Shown here one piece after another: positions 1 through 7,488 of a DNA stretch of 12,220 bases. Numbering within the stretch: the stretch's first letter is position 1; each line of letters begins with the position of its first letter. Location of the stretch: the NCBI GenBank assembly GCA_022452125.1, contig JAKURJ010000045.1, forward strand, positions 1 to 12,220, in the 5' to 3' direction. Origin of the DNA: Candidatus Poseidoniaceae archaeon. GTDB lineage: Archaea > Thermoplasmatota > Poseidoniia > Poseidoniales > Poseidoniaceae. The notes beneath the pieces were generated by a model, which ran no database searches, was not told the DNA's origin, and was given only the letters and a program-made list of their open reading frames with translations. The position numbers and the translations under genes were made by a program.

Positions 1-459
1 AAGTCCGAAGAAATGACGACATTTCGCAGAGAGAACATTGGATATGTTTTCCAATTTTTCAATTTGCTTCAGGACTTGACAGTCCTAGAAAACATTCTAC
101 TGATCCAAGAACTATCAGGGGGTAGGGATAAAGATAGAGCGCTTGAATTGTTGAAATTAGTTGGTTTAGAGAGCGAAGTTGACAGGTTCCCTGCAGAGAT
201 AAGCGGCGGCCAACAACAAAGAGTTGCAATCGCAAGGAGCTTAGCAAAGAGCCCAAAATTGCTACTCGGTGATGAACTGACAGGTAACTTGGATTCCAAA
301 ACCTCAGAAATGGTGATGGAAGTACTTGTAAAAGCATGCGAGGCGGAAGATATCACCACAATTATGGTGACACATGACGAAAAACTGTCACAATATGCTA
401 CTCGAGTGATTAGGCTGGACAGTGGAAAAATAGTTTCAGATGAAAAGGTCAACCAGTGA
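1..459 (+). CDS. ABC transporter ATP-binding protein, LolD/MacB-type (5' truncated)
   Basis: This is the C-terminal two-thirds of an ABC ATPase that would power the FtsX-type permease encoded next door. The reading frame is open to base 1, and the P-loop (Walker A) expected upstream is missing, so the gene starts outside the window and the ATG at 13 is internal. Visible motifs are the Q-loop in GYVFQFFNLL (Gln at 52-54), the signature ISGGQQQR (199-222), Walker B LLLGDE with its catalytic Glu at 274-276, the D-loop GNLDSKT, and the switch His in MVTHD (373-375). The segment RRENIGYVFQFFNLL with GNLDS is typical of the LolD/MacB/FtsE-like lipoprotein- and macrolide-exporter class. The usual DEPTGNLD reads DELTGNLD here, a Pro-to-Leu change. 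The stop is 9 bases before the permease ATG, so the two are surely co-transcribed. The transported substrate cannot be told from the sequence. Confidence 0.95.
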   Translation, partial: KSEEMTTFRRENIGYVFQFFNLLQDLTVLENILLIQELSGGRDKDRALELLKLVGLESEVDRFPAEISGGQQQRVAIARSLAKSPKLLLGDELTGNLDSKTSEMVMEVLVKACEAEDITTIMVTHDEKLSQYATRVIRLDSGKIVSDEKVNQ

Positions 460-468
460 GGGTTACAA

Positions 469-2919
469 ATGTCAATGTTGCTAACCAAAAGACTGGCTAG
501 AAGCCTGTGGCGCACTAAATTGCGTTTATCTGCGGTAGTTTTCATGGTAGCAGTCGGTGTTTTTGCAGGAATTTCATTTGGCACATATGCCAATGCTGCA
601 ACCTCACTTTATGATGGCATTTATGATGGCGAAGATGGAATAAATCTTGCAGATATATGGGTCGAAAACCCTAGTGGGATATGGAATGAATCGACCTCCG
701 GAAACATTTGCTCAAGCATAGAAAACGATTGGCCAGATTCAAATTACAAACTAGACAGTTGTGAGCCTAGATTAATACTCAACGGAATGATGTTCACTTC
801 AGATTCGAGTGGTGATGAAAAACCAATACCTGCTGTATGGCACGGCATAGATGAGGGATTGGTGGACAAGGTTTGGATGCCAACATACAGCGAATTGTCA
901 TCTGGTAGAGTTGCTGAAAGCCCGGATGAAATTGTACTGGATAGTCACATTGCAAAAGCTCTAGACATTGAGGTCGAAGATACTATTGAGATAAGTTCCG
1001 GATACGGTAAATCAACCTACAAAGTTGTTGGAATAGGCTTTCATTCCATGCATCTATATTTTGCAACAGAGGGCTCCTCCATACCTGCAGAAGCCGGAAC
1101 CTTTGCCACCGGTTACATGACCGATGAAGGTTTAGAGGCACTTGCAAATTTGAGTGCTGGTTCATCCAATATGATTCTAATTGATTTAGAAGGCTCGCCA
1201 GTTTACGACCTTCAATCAACCACAGAGGTGAACGAAAATCCTGAACTTACCAAATTAGTGAACGATATTTCCGCATTGATGTATGACGTGGATGATTCAA
1301 CCGTGAGCGTGTACGACCGCTCTGGTGTTTTCTCTGTCGAGTTGTTGCGGGCCGATGCTGAAGGTGCATCGAAGATGTATCCTTACGTAACAGGCATGAT
1401 CGCGGCAATTGCTGGAATTACAATCTTCCTAAGTTTGCAAAGACTGATTCAATCGCAGGCCAAAGAAATAGCAGTTCTTAGGACATTAGGAGTCCCAAAG
1501 ATGGCTATTATGCCAGGTTACATCATCGCTCCTCTGTTCATCGGATTGTTTGGTTCAATAGTCGGTATATTGCTTGGAATCTATTTTGGCGCACCAGGTA
1601 TGCTTTCATTCTATGAAGATATTATTGGATTGCCGATAAGATATGAGACCGATTACGCATTGGTTTCTCAAATAGTAATAATCGCTATGATAATTGTACT
1701 GCTAGCGGGGATACGTCCTGCTTGGCAAGCTTCACGTTTACAACCTTTGAAGGTCTTTAGAGGGCAGCATGAAGTGAAAGTTTCATCTCGTAAGTTACAG
1801 AGGTTAACATCAAAACTTCCTGCAACGGTTGGTCTCTCCATAAGGTCAAGTTTGCGTAAACCAATGCGTGTTGGATTCACCTTTTTTGCCGTAGGTATCT
1901 CGATGTTATTGTTTGGTGCTATGCTTTTCATGATGAATTCAATGGAAGACAGTCTACTTGGAAATATTAAGGATAAGCAATCATGGGATGTTCAAGCATC
2001 AGCTCCTATTGGTGGAGAAGATACAGTCATTGAATGGGTTGAAGAAAGTCAAGGGGAATACGAGTTATTGATTAATTTCCCAATTGGATTGGTTGATGAC
2101 AATCGAGAATTGTTAGCATATGGATTGGATGATTTTTCTACCATGGATGATAAATCTTCAATGATTTCGGTGGAATTACTAGATGGTGAATTGCCTTCTT
2201 CTAACAGTGCTGTGAATCAAGTTCTCATCGATCAAGGAACATCCGAATTCTTAGGTTGGAATACCGGCGATGAAGTTTCAATCATGGTTGGCAATACCAT
2301 GCACAATGTTGAGGTTACAGGCATCACTAAAGGCGAAGTTTCTCGCACCATCTATTTCCACAGAGCAGACTTGTCAGGATTGACAGGAATAGAATCTACC
2401 TCAATTTTGATTCAATTGCCTGATGACACCTCTTTGGATGGCTTGTCAGATATCACTGTTGGATACAGTTTGAAGAGCGATTCTATCAAGACATTCGAAT
2501 CTCTACTGGAACAACAGCAACAGTTTATCTCTTCAGTTCAATTCTTGGGAATCATCATCGCAATCGCAGTACTGTTCAACACTCTACTGATGAATCTAGC
2601 AGAAAGAGACACCGAACTAGCAACCTTACGTGTGTTGGGTGCACCGATGAAGAAAATTGGTAAAATGATGTTCTGGGAACATCTTGGAATCGGCTTAATC
2701 GGTGGAATTTTGGGTGCTATTTTCGCCTTCTTCGGAACGGTATTATTGATACAATCACAAGTTCAATGGGCGTTTTATTTCACTATCGAACCACAATTTG
2801 CTGCAACTTTCACAATAATTGGAATAATTACTGGAATTTCCATCGCTCTGACTCCAGTTGGAATGTGGAGAATTAGTAAAATGGACTTGGTTGACAAGGT
2901 CAAAGATTTGTCACAATAG
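469..2919 (+). CDS. ABC transporter permease with two FtsX-type modules
   Basis: This 816-residue membrane protein is the permease partner of the ATPase just upstream. I see about eight membrane helices, near residues 20-43, 304-323, 350-373, 397-416, 468-490, 690-710, 739-762 and 779-802. They form two similar FtsX/MacB-type modules, each opening with one helix followed by a large extracellular domain (about 44-300 and 491-685). Both modules carry the short cytoplasmic motif after their second helix, AKEIAVLRTLGVPK in the first and RDTELATLRVLGAPM in the second, which in this family contacts the ATPase. Two cysteines (81 and 98) in the first ectodomain could form a disulfide. The duplicated arrangement resembles archaeal and Gram-positive exporters or lipid and lipoprotein movers rather than single-module MacB. 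The ATG is preceded by GAGGG at 458-462, a reasonable Shine-Dalgarno sequence. Substrate unknown. Confidence 0.93.
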   Translation: MSMLLTKRLARSLWRTKLRLSAVVFMVAVGVFAGISFGTYANAATSLYDGIYDGEDGINLADIWVENPSGIWNESTSGNICSSIENDWPDSNYKLDSCEPRLILNGMMFTSDSSGDEKPIPAVWHGIDEGLVDKVWMPTYSELSSGRVAESPDEIVLDSHIAKALDIEVEDTIEISSGYGKSTYKVVGIGFHSMHLYFATEGSSIPAEAGTFATGYMTDEGLEALANLSAGSSNMILIDLEGSPVYDLQSTTEVNENPELTKLVNDISALMYDVDDSTVSVYDRSGVFSVELLRADAEGASKMYPYVTGMIAAIAGITIFLSLQRLIQSQAKEIAVLRTLGVPKMAIMPGYIIAPLFIGLFGSIVGILLGIYFGAPGMLSFYEDIIGLPIRYETDYALVSQIVIIAMIIVLLAGIRPAWQASRLQPLKVFRGQHEVKVSSRKLQRLTSKLPATVGLSIRSSLRKPMRVGFTFFAVGISMLLFGAMLFMMNSMEDSLLGNIKDKQSWDVQASAPIGGEDTVIEWVEESQGEYELLINFPIGLVDDNRELLAYGLDDFSTMDDKSSMISVELLDGELPSSNSAVNQVLIDQGTSEFLGWNTGDEVSIMVGNTMHNVEVTGITKGEVSRTIYFHRADLSGLTGIESTSILIQLPDDTSLDGLSDITVGYSLKSDSIKTFESLLEQQQQFISSVQFLGIIIAIAVLFNTLLMNLAERDTELATLRVLGAPMKKIGKMMFWEHLGIGLIGGILGAIFAFFGTVLLIQSQVQWAFYFTIEPQFAATFTIIGIITGISIALTPVGMWRISKMDLVDKVKDLSQ

Positions 2920-2934
2920 TCCGAAAATCGAGTG

Positions 2935-2942
2935 TAATTATA
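2935..2942 (+). promoter_or_regulatory. Possible TATA box for the DUF2135-like repeat gene
   Basis: The AT-rich block TAATTATA lies in the 63-base gap after the permease. A start of transcription about 25 bases downstream would leave a short leader that still contains AGGGGT (2972-2977), a Shine-Dalgarno-like sequence 5 bases before the ATG at 2983. The gene could therefore have its own promoter as well as read-through from the transporter genes. This rests on spacing and composition only. Confidence 0.3.
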
Positions 2943-2982
2943 GGCGATGGAAATAAGTCCCAGTTTGTTCTAGGGGTAGACA

Positions 2983-4761
2983 ATGGACTTGGGTTCTTGG
3001 CTAATGGTTGGGTTCCTCGGGGGAGCTTTCCTCTTTGGAATTTGGTTCATGCTAGTTAGAGAAGATGACCGCAGTTCACGGACTATGACCATTCATCGCC
3101 AAGACTTGACACGTCGCGGAGCCCCTGATTTTTCTGCTGCTCATAATGAGTTTGACCGCAAATTAGCAGAAGTAGAGCGCCACCTTGATTCAAAGCGAAG
3201 AGATGAGAGAGCAATCATGCTTGCAGAAGAAGAAGTTCGCAAGAAGTTAGCAGAGGAAGCAGCCGCTAAAATGATGGAAGAAGAGAAGGCACGACTTGCT
3301 GAACTTGAGGCTGAAGAAGCTCGTAAGAAGGCAGAGTACGAGGCCGCTCGTGAAGCAGAGTTGGAAGAAGCAAGAAGGCTCGCAGCGGAAAGAGAAGCTG
3401 AAAGAATTGCAGAGGAAGAGCGCTTGGCTGCTGAGAGAGAACTCGAAAGACAGCGAGATTTGCAAGAAGCCGAAGAAGAAAGGCAGGCAGAAATTGCCGC
3501 TCAAGAAGAATCTGATGCACTCGAGGAACAAATGGCTTCTGAACAAGCCGAGAGAGAACTCGAAAAGCGTCTAGACAGAGAGGGAGCAAAGACATCTGAA
3601 GTACAGGTTTCACTAATGTGGGACAATTACAATGATTTGGACCTGCATGTCTTGTGTCCTTCAGGAGAAAGAATTCACGGTGGCAACAAAGTTTCAGAGT
3701 GTGGTGGAGAATTGGACGTTGATGCCAATGTACGTCCAGAAACCAAGAAACCAGTTGAGAACATTGTTTGGCCTGATTTCAAAGCGCCTCCTGGTGAATA
3801 CAAGGTGTATGTTCACCATTACAAGAAGCACAAGAAGCGACGCTCAAAAGACCCAACCAAATTCAGAGTTGTGGTTAACGCTGGCGGTGATTTGAAGCAT
3901 TACGAGGGCGAATTATCATCTGGAGACCCGATTATGCTGGTCTGTGAGTTCAATCTTGAAGCACCTGAGGAGCGAGGTACAGAGGAAGAAATCGAGGGTG
4001 CTCTAGTCGCCCAAGAGACCGAGAGAATCGCTGAAGAAGAGCGTATTGCTATCGAACTTGAGGAACAGAGACAAGCCGAACTTGCAGAGGCAGAAGAGCA
4101 GCGGCTAGCAGAAATTGTTGAAAATGAAGCTGCTGAATTGGAATCGATAAAGGCCACAGAGGAAGCAATGAAAGAACTCAGGTCGAGATTGGAAAGAGAA
4201 GGTGCAAAGTCTTCTGATGTTCAGATTTCACTAATGTGGAACAATTACAATGACTTAGATCTACACGTAGTATGTCCATCTGGTGAAAGAATTCACGGTG
4301 GTAACAGAGAATCTGCATGTGGTGGGGAATTGGATGTAGATGCCAATGTAAGGCCAGAAACCAAGAAGCCTGTTGAGAATGTTGTTTGGCCAGAAGGAAA
4401 GGCACCAGGAGGCACATACAAGGCATATGTCCACCACTACAAGAAGCACAAGAAGCGACGCTCTCGAGACCCAACCGAGTTCAAGGTTGTCTGCAATGCA
4501 GGCGGAGAGATCCTAGAATATGAGGGTGAAATCACCAGCGGTGACCCCATTATGCTAATTTGTGAATTCACAATTGATGACCCAGAAACTAGAGCTGCCA
4601 ATGCAGCCCATGCTCAGGAGAGGTTGGCAGCACTCAACAGCGGCGAGTGGGATGGTAGAGAGCCTGAAGAAGAGCCTGTTGAAGAGCCAATGCCAGAAAC
4701 TGAAGAAGAAACGGTTGTAGAAGCTCCAGATATACTTGGAGACCTTCTTGACGAAGACTGA
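2983..4761 (+). CDS. Membrane-anchored, charged-helix protein with two DUF2135-like domains
   Basis: This 592-residue protein has one N-terminal membrane helix (about 5-25) and then a very long Glu/Ala/Arg/Lys-rich region (about 52-199). That region looks like a coiled coil or a single stable alpha-helix, similar in style to TolA. A beta-rich domain (200-323), a second charged helix (about 341-405) and a nearly identical second beta domain (406-529) follow, then a strongly acidic tail (about 560-592). Each beta domain contains SLMWxNYNDLDLHV, CPSGERIHGGN, CGGELDVDANVRPE and a very basic HHYKKHKKRRS loop. DLDLHV...GGELDVD...APPGxYKVYVHHY resembles the DUF2135/YfaP family, whose function is unknown. 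Each domain has a Cys pair 15 residues apart (225/240 and 431/446). Basic residues just after the membrane helix (Arg26, 30, 33, 39) suggest that the bulk lies in the cytoplasm, but a disulfide would argue for outside. A role with the upstream transporter is possible but unproven. Confidence 0.8.
   Translation: MDLGSWLMVGFLGGAFLFGIWFMLVREDDRSSRTMTIHRQDLTRRGAPDFSAAHNEFDRKLAEVERHLDSKRRDERAIMLAEEEVRKKLAEEAAAKMMEEEKARLAELEAEEARKKAEYEAAREAELEEARRLAAEREAERIAEEERLAAERELERQRDLQEAEEERQAEIAAQEESDALEEQMASEQAERELEKRLDREGAKTSEVQVSLMWDNYNDLDLHVLCPSGERIHGGNKVSECGGELDVDANVRPETKKPVENIVWPDFKAPPGEYKVYVHHYKKHKKRRSKDPTKFRVVVNAGGDLKHYEGELSSGDPIMLVCEFNLEAPEERGTEEEIEGALVAQETERIAEEERIAIELEEQRQAELAEAEEQRLAEIVENEAAELESIKATEEAMKELRSRLEREGAKSSDVQISLMWNNYNDLDLHVVCPSGERIHGGNRESACGGELDVDANVRPETKKPVENVVWPEGKAPGGTYKAYVHHYKKHKKRRSRDPTEFKVVCNAGGEILEYEGEITSGDPIMLICEFTIDDPETRAANAAHAQERLAALNSGEWDGREPEEEPVEEPMPETEEETVVEAPDILGDLLDED
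3403..4569 (+). repeat. In-frame tandem duplication of helix plus DUF2135-like domain
   Basis: The unit runs from the charged helix (RIAEEER at residue 141, again at 348) through the beta domain (200-323, again at 406-529). The offset is 207 residues at the helix and 206 in the domain, so there is only a one-residue length change. By hand count about 99 of 124 domain residues match. At the DNA level, a 26-base stretch at 3820-3845 is repeated exactly at 4438-4463, covering the basic YKKHKKRRS loop. Confidence 0.9.
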
Positions 4762-4769
4762 TTCTACGT

Positions 4770-4797
4770 TGGCCTGGAATGATTGATGAATAGGCCA
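4770..4797. terminator. Weak inverted repeat between convergent genes
   Basis: TGGCCT at 4770-4775 pairs with AGGCCA at 4792-4797 across a 16-base loop, followed by the T-rich stretch GTCTTTTACG. It sits in the 59-base gap between two convergent stop codons, where transcript ends are expected. The loop is long and the T-run short, so this is a weak candidate. Archaeal termination usually depends on T-tracts more than on hairpins. Confidence 0.25.
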
Positions 4798-4820
4798 TTC
4801 GTCTTTTACGTCTATCAATT

Positions 4821-5933
4821 TCAAGAGAGGATTTGCTCTAGACAATCGTTCTTGATAGCCTTCTTGATTGAGCGAGCGATTCTTCGCCCGGTAGACATGA
4901 AAGGCTCGTTGATATCACTGTAAGGTGAACCTCCAACGAATGGATTTGAACCAGCAACGATTCTAGCACTTATCTCAAAGACTCTGAATTCTAGTTTGTC
5001 TGTAACGATTGTCTCTAAGCAGAATGAACCAATCATTCCACGGGAACCTTCCTCAAGTTCGAACGATGCTGCAACAGTTCCTTCTGCCATCTCGAATGCC
5101 CTTGGTAGAAGGCTTTCTCTGATTACAACCGGTTGGTTGCCAGTAACTACGAATGAAGGTTCTAGGCTCATTTCACGCAGATCTCTCAGGCTTCCCAGTT
5201 TGTAGAACTCATCAACATTGGATTCATCTCTTCTATCCATGCTCATCAATTCTAGTCTTCCAAGGTTCTTGCCGGCATTAGAGCCGCGGCCTTGAACTTG
5301 GAAACCATCATCTGCAGTAGGGTCAAAGAAGAAGTGAAGGTAATATCGGCATCCTAGAACGTATTCTTGGATTGTGTATTCCTCCTCCAACTTGACATTT
5401 CTTCTGAAATCTCGATAATCTCTAGCGATGAAATATCCTTCTCCACCTTTAGCACCTGCATATTTTACAATTACAGGCCCATTGATGTCATGTGGGTCAT
5501 CAATGACTTTTGGCATAGAGCAACCGCCCTGTTCGAGCCATTGCCTCTGCCTTTCTCTACTACTTTCCCAATGTAGGATACCACGGTTTCCGAAAGTAGG
5601 GACTTGCAGATTCTTGAAGTTCTCACTACCAAGGTATTCAACCAATGAACCATGAGGCACAATGATGACATTATTTTCTCTAAACCATTCAGCATGGTCT
5701 AGCATTTCCTGATAATTATCAAGCATCAACCACTCATCTGGGTCTGCTCCAGGGAATGCAGAGTAGAATCTGCGTCTGTTTTCACCGACTGCAATGCCTA
5801 GAGTTCTGAAACCCTCTTGGCGTGCACCGTGAAGGATTTGAAGAGATGAATGAGATGCGACAACTCCAATTGTGATGTTGTCTTGGTCGTAGGATTCGAG
5901 CCAATTCCGCAAAAGTCCTATGTCTACGCCCAT
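4821..5933 (-). CDS. purP: FAICAR synthetase PurP (archaeal purine biosynthesis)
   Basis: PurP is the ATP-grasp enzyme that archaea use in place of the formyl-folate-dependent PurH transformylase. It joins formate to AICAR using ATP to make FAICAR, the step before ring closure to IMP. The 370-residue length fits the family (about 360). Recognisable blocks in order are TIGVVASHSSLQILHGAR (21-38), IVPHGSLVEYLG (91-102), FGNRGILHWES (114-124), the nucleotide-binding IVKYAGAKGGEGYFIA (155-170), IQEYVLG (178-184), MDRRDESNVD (222-231), VVTGNQPVVIRESLLPRAFEM (starting at 252), GMIGSFCLET (289-298) and EISARIVAGSNPF (320-332). The ATG at 5933 places the family N-terminus correctly. No Shine-Dalgarno sequence precedes it, which fits a leaderless transcript. 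It is divergent from the tryptophan dioxygenase gene. No other purine gene is in view. Confidence 0.95.
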   Translation of the reverse strand: MGVDIGLLRNWLESYDQDNITIGVVASHSSLQILHGARQEGFRTLGIAVGENRRRFYSAFPGADPDEWLMLDNYQEMLDHAEWFRENNVIIVPHGSLVEYLGSENFKNLQVPTFGNRGILHWESSRERQRQWLEQGGCSMPKVIDDPHDINGPVIVKYAGAKGGEGYFIARDYRDFRRNVKLEEEYTIQEYVLGCRYYLHFFFDPTADDGFQVQGRGSNAGKNLGRLELMSMDRRDESNVDEFYKLGSLRDLREMSLEPSFVVTGNQPVVIRESLLPRAFEMAEGTVAASFELEEGSRGMIGSFCLETIVTDKLEFRVFEISARIVAGSNPFVGGSPYSDINEPFMSTGRRIARSIKKAIKNDCLEQILS

Positions 5934-5954
5934 GTCGACGGCTTCAGTGTCTTA

Positions 5955-5963
5955 CTAATATCC
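5955..5963 (-). promoter_or_regulatory. Possible TATA box for purP
   Basis: On the minus strand this reads GGATATTAG, centred about 26 bases before the purP ATG at 5933. That spacing would put the transcription start at or beside the start codon, giving a leaderless mRNA, which agrees with the absence of a Shine-Dalgarno sequence. Based on spacing only. Confidence 0.35.
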
Positions 5964-5992
5964 ATTACGCAAATAGAATACAATTTGCTTTG

Positions 5993-6006
5993 AAATATTT
6001 ATCAAA
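5993..6006 (+). promoter_or_regulatory. Possible TATA region for the tryptophan dioxygenase gene
   Basis: The most AT-rich part of the 138-base divergent intergenic region contains AAATATTTATCAAA. Initiation 25 bases downstream would give a leader of about 40 bases before the ATG at 6072. The AAGGAG at 6017-6022 is too far from that ATG to act as its ribosome site. Confidence 0.35.
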
Positions 6007-6071
6007 AATAGCCTGCGAAGGAGTCAATTCTATCCGTCAAGGTTTCAAGCCCTGCCTTCTCTGCATTGAAT

Positions 6072-7154
6072 ATGAGCGGGAAGACTCCCAGTAGTCGGAT
6101 GACCTACGGAAACTATCTCCAGCTAGACGAACTGCTGTCATTGCAATCTGGCCCCGAAGGTCATAGCCCTGCGCCATCAAATCATGAAATGCATTTCATT
6201 GTGACACACCAAGCGTTCGAGTTGTGGTTCAAGCAAATAAACAGAGAATTGGAAGATGTATTGGTTCTAATGGATGTGCCCGAAGTCGACGAGAAGCAGA
6301 TACCTGTCATTGTAAGCCATCTTGAACGCTGCTCCGAAATATTCCGTTTACTAGCCTCTCAATGGAAAGTTATGGAAACTCTTGCCCCTCAAGATTTCTT
6401 GGCGTTCAGAGACCGTCTTGGGACTTCTTCTGGCTTCGAAAGCTGGCAAATGCGCACACTAGAGATGCTGCTGGGGCTAGAGTCTGAGCAGAGGATTGGC
6501 GGAATGGACCCTATGGAGCATAATCGCAAATTGCACTCTGAAGGGAAATTGAGTGATTCGGTGATGCAAGAAATGAATCGTATCGACAGCATGCCTTCTT
6601 TGAACGAAGTCTTGCTAAGATGGCTTTCTCGAACACCTGTTAATGGCGTATCTGGTGATTTGAATGTGCTTCGTGACTTTGTTGAAAGCCATCTCGAATC
6701 TATGAAGCAGCACGGTGAGTCAGTAATTACTCACATGGTAAAGATAGGCCATGGGTCCGAAGAAATGATTCGGCCTAGAATAGAATCTGGATTAGAGGGC
6801 GCACGAAGTTTCTTGTTGCCAGATGGAAATGTTTCAGCAGCAAGGGCAGGGCTTCTTTTCATCGAATCATACCGTGAGCTACCACTTCTTTCCTGGCCTA
6901 GAAGATTAATTGACACAGTAGTGGACTTAGAGGAATCAATGCTACTATTCCGCTCTCATCATGCTAGAATGGTTGAGAGAATGATCGGACGTAGAATGGG
7001 TACAGGCGGTTCTAGTGGAGTCGATTATCTAGATATGACTCTGAAATATAGAATCTTTACAGACCTATGGGCTGTAAGAACAATGCTGGTGAAGCGAGAT
7101 GCTATTGCAAATCCCGGCAACCCGGAATTTTACGGATACGCCTCTGAGAACTGA
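6072..7154 (+). CDS. kynA: Tryptophan 2,3-dioxygenase
   Basis: This heme enzyme opens the indole ring of L-tryptophan with O2 to give N-formylkynurenine, the first step of the kynurenine route. Residue numbers count from the ATG at 6072; the frame also allows a TTG at 6066. Family blocks are GNYLQLDELLSLQ near the N-terminus, HEMHFIVTHQAFELWFKQINREL with the active-site His46, FRDRLGTSSGFESWQMRTLE, HHARMVERMIGRR with the expected heme-ligand His297, and the tryptophan-binding loop GTGGSSGVDYL with Thr311. Ending in FTDLWAVRTML is also typical. All key residues are present, so the enzyme should be active. At 360 residues it is longer than many bacterial enzymes (about 280-300) and closer to the eukaryotic length. 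It is a single gene, convergent with rpoK, and no kynureninase or formamidase is nearby. Confidence 0.95.
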   Translation: MSGKTPSSRMTYGNYLQLDELLSLQSGPEGHSPAPSNHEMHFIVTHQAFELWFKQINRELEDVLVLMDVPEVDEKQIPVIVSHLERCSEIFRLLASQWKVMETLAPQDFLAFRDRLGTSSGFESWQMRTLEMLLGLESEQRIGGMDPMEHNRKLHSEGKLSDSVMQEMNRIDSMPSLNEVLLRWLSRTPVNGVSGDLNVLRDFVESHLESMKQHGESVITHMVKIGHGSEEMIRPRIESGLEGARSFLLPDGNVSAARAGLLFIESYRELPLLSWPRRLIDTVVDLEESMLLFRSHHARMVERMIGRRMGTGGSSGVDYLDMTLKYRIFTDLWAVRTMLVKRDAIANPGNPEFYGYASEN

Positions 7155-7155
7155 A

Positions 7156-7410
7156 TCACGCATCGTGAGGGTCAGTATCGATTGGAATTAGTTCGTTATC
7201 GTATTCGTACATCGCAATCTTTAGCGGGTCTAGAACGAATCTAACTGAAGCTTCTTCCATTCCGTATAGTGAAACTAATTCTTCCTTAAACGCTTCACGT
7301 AGGACATCTTCAGGAGCGTTAAGTGGCGCGCCCATTCCAATTTGTAGAGCACGTGCTCCGATAATTCTGGCGCGTTCAAAGCGGGTGTGGGGATTCTTTG
7401 GCTTGACCAT
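7156..7410 (-). CDS. rpoK: DNA-directed RNA polymerase subunit K (Rpo6/Rpb6-like)
   Basis: RpoK is the archaeal counterpart of bacterial omega and eukaryotic Rpb6, a small subunit that clamps the largest polymerase subunit and helps assembly. The N-terminal core TRFERARIIGARALQIGMGAP (residues 9-29) is the family hallmark, and DPLKIAMYEYDNELIPI (61-77) matches the second block. Most archaeal RpoK proteins are about 57-60 residues with about 10 residues between the blocks. This one has 84, with about 31 in between (30-60), predicted helical and acidic, and it ends in DTDPHDA instead of the usual basic end after IPI. The ATG at 7410 is supported by GAGGTG at 7416-7421. The stop codon lies one base from that of the convergent dioxygenase gene. 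The gene for a thioredoxin-like protein lies 78 bases upstream on the same strand. Confidence 0.88.
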   Translation of the reverse strand: MVKPKNPHTRFERARIIGARALQIGMGAPLNAPEDVLREAFKEELVSLYGMEEASVRFVLDPLKIAMYEYDNELIPIDTDPHDA

Positions 7411-7415
7411 ATTGA

Positions 7416-7421
7416 CACCTC
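7416..7421 (-). promoter_or_regulatory. Shine-Dalgarno sequence of rpoK
   Basis: On the minus strand GAGGTG is followed by five bases and then the ATG at 7410. It is one of the better ribosome-binding sites in the window. It fixes the start of rpoK and implies a transcript with a leader, unlike purP. Confidence 0.6.
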
Positions 7422-7488
7422 ATGCACAGTTCGTGCGAAGTTTGCGACCATCGTCCTGTTCTTGAACCCTACGCAACAAGATAGCGAT

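Noticed and set aside
13..15. ATG at 13 as the real start of the ABC ATPase
   Set aside because: The frame is open upstream and the protein would lack its essential P-loop, so the gene is simply cut by the window edge.
69..593. Open reading frame of 174 codons on the minus strand
   Set aside because: It is antisense to the clear ABC ATPase and the permease start, has no recognisable domain, and its composition is a mirror of the real gene.
3247..3613. Several open frames opposite or out of frame with the charged-helix region
   Set aside because: GAA/GAG-rich coiled-coil DNA lacks stops in other frames. The resulting Phe/Leu/Ser-rich proteins are an artefact of that composition.
3403..4569. 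The duplicated DNA as a mobile element or CRISPR-like array
   Set aside because: The repeat is in frame, two copies only, with protein-level conservation and no transposase, terminal inverted repeats or spacers.
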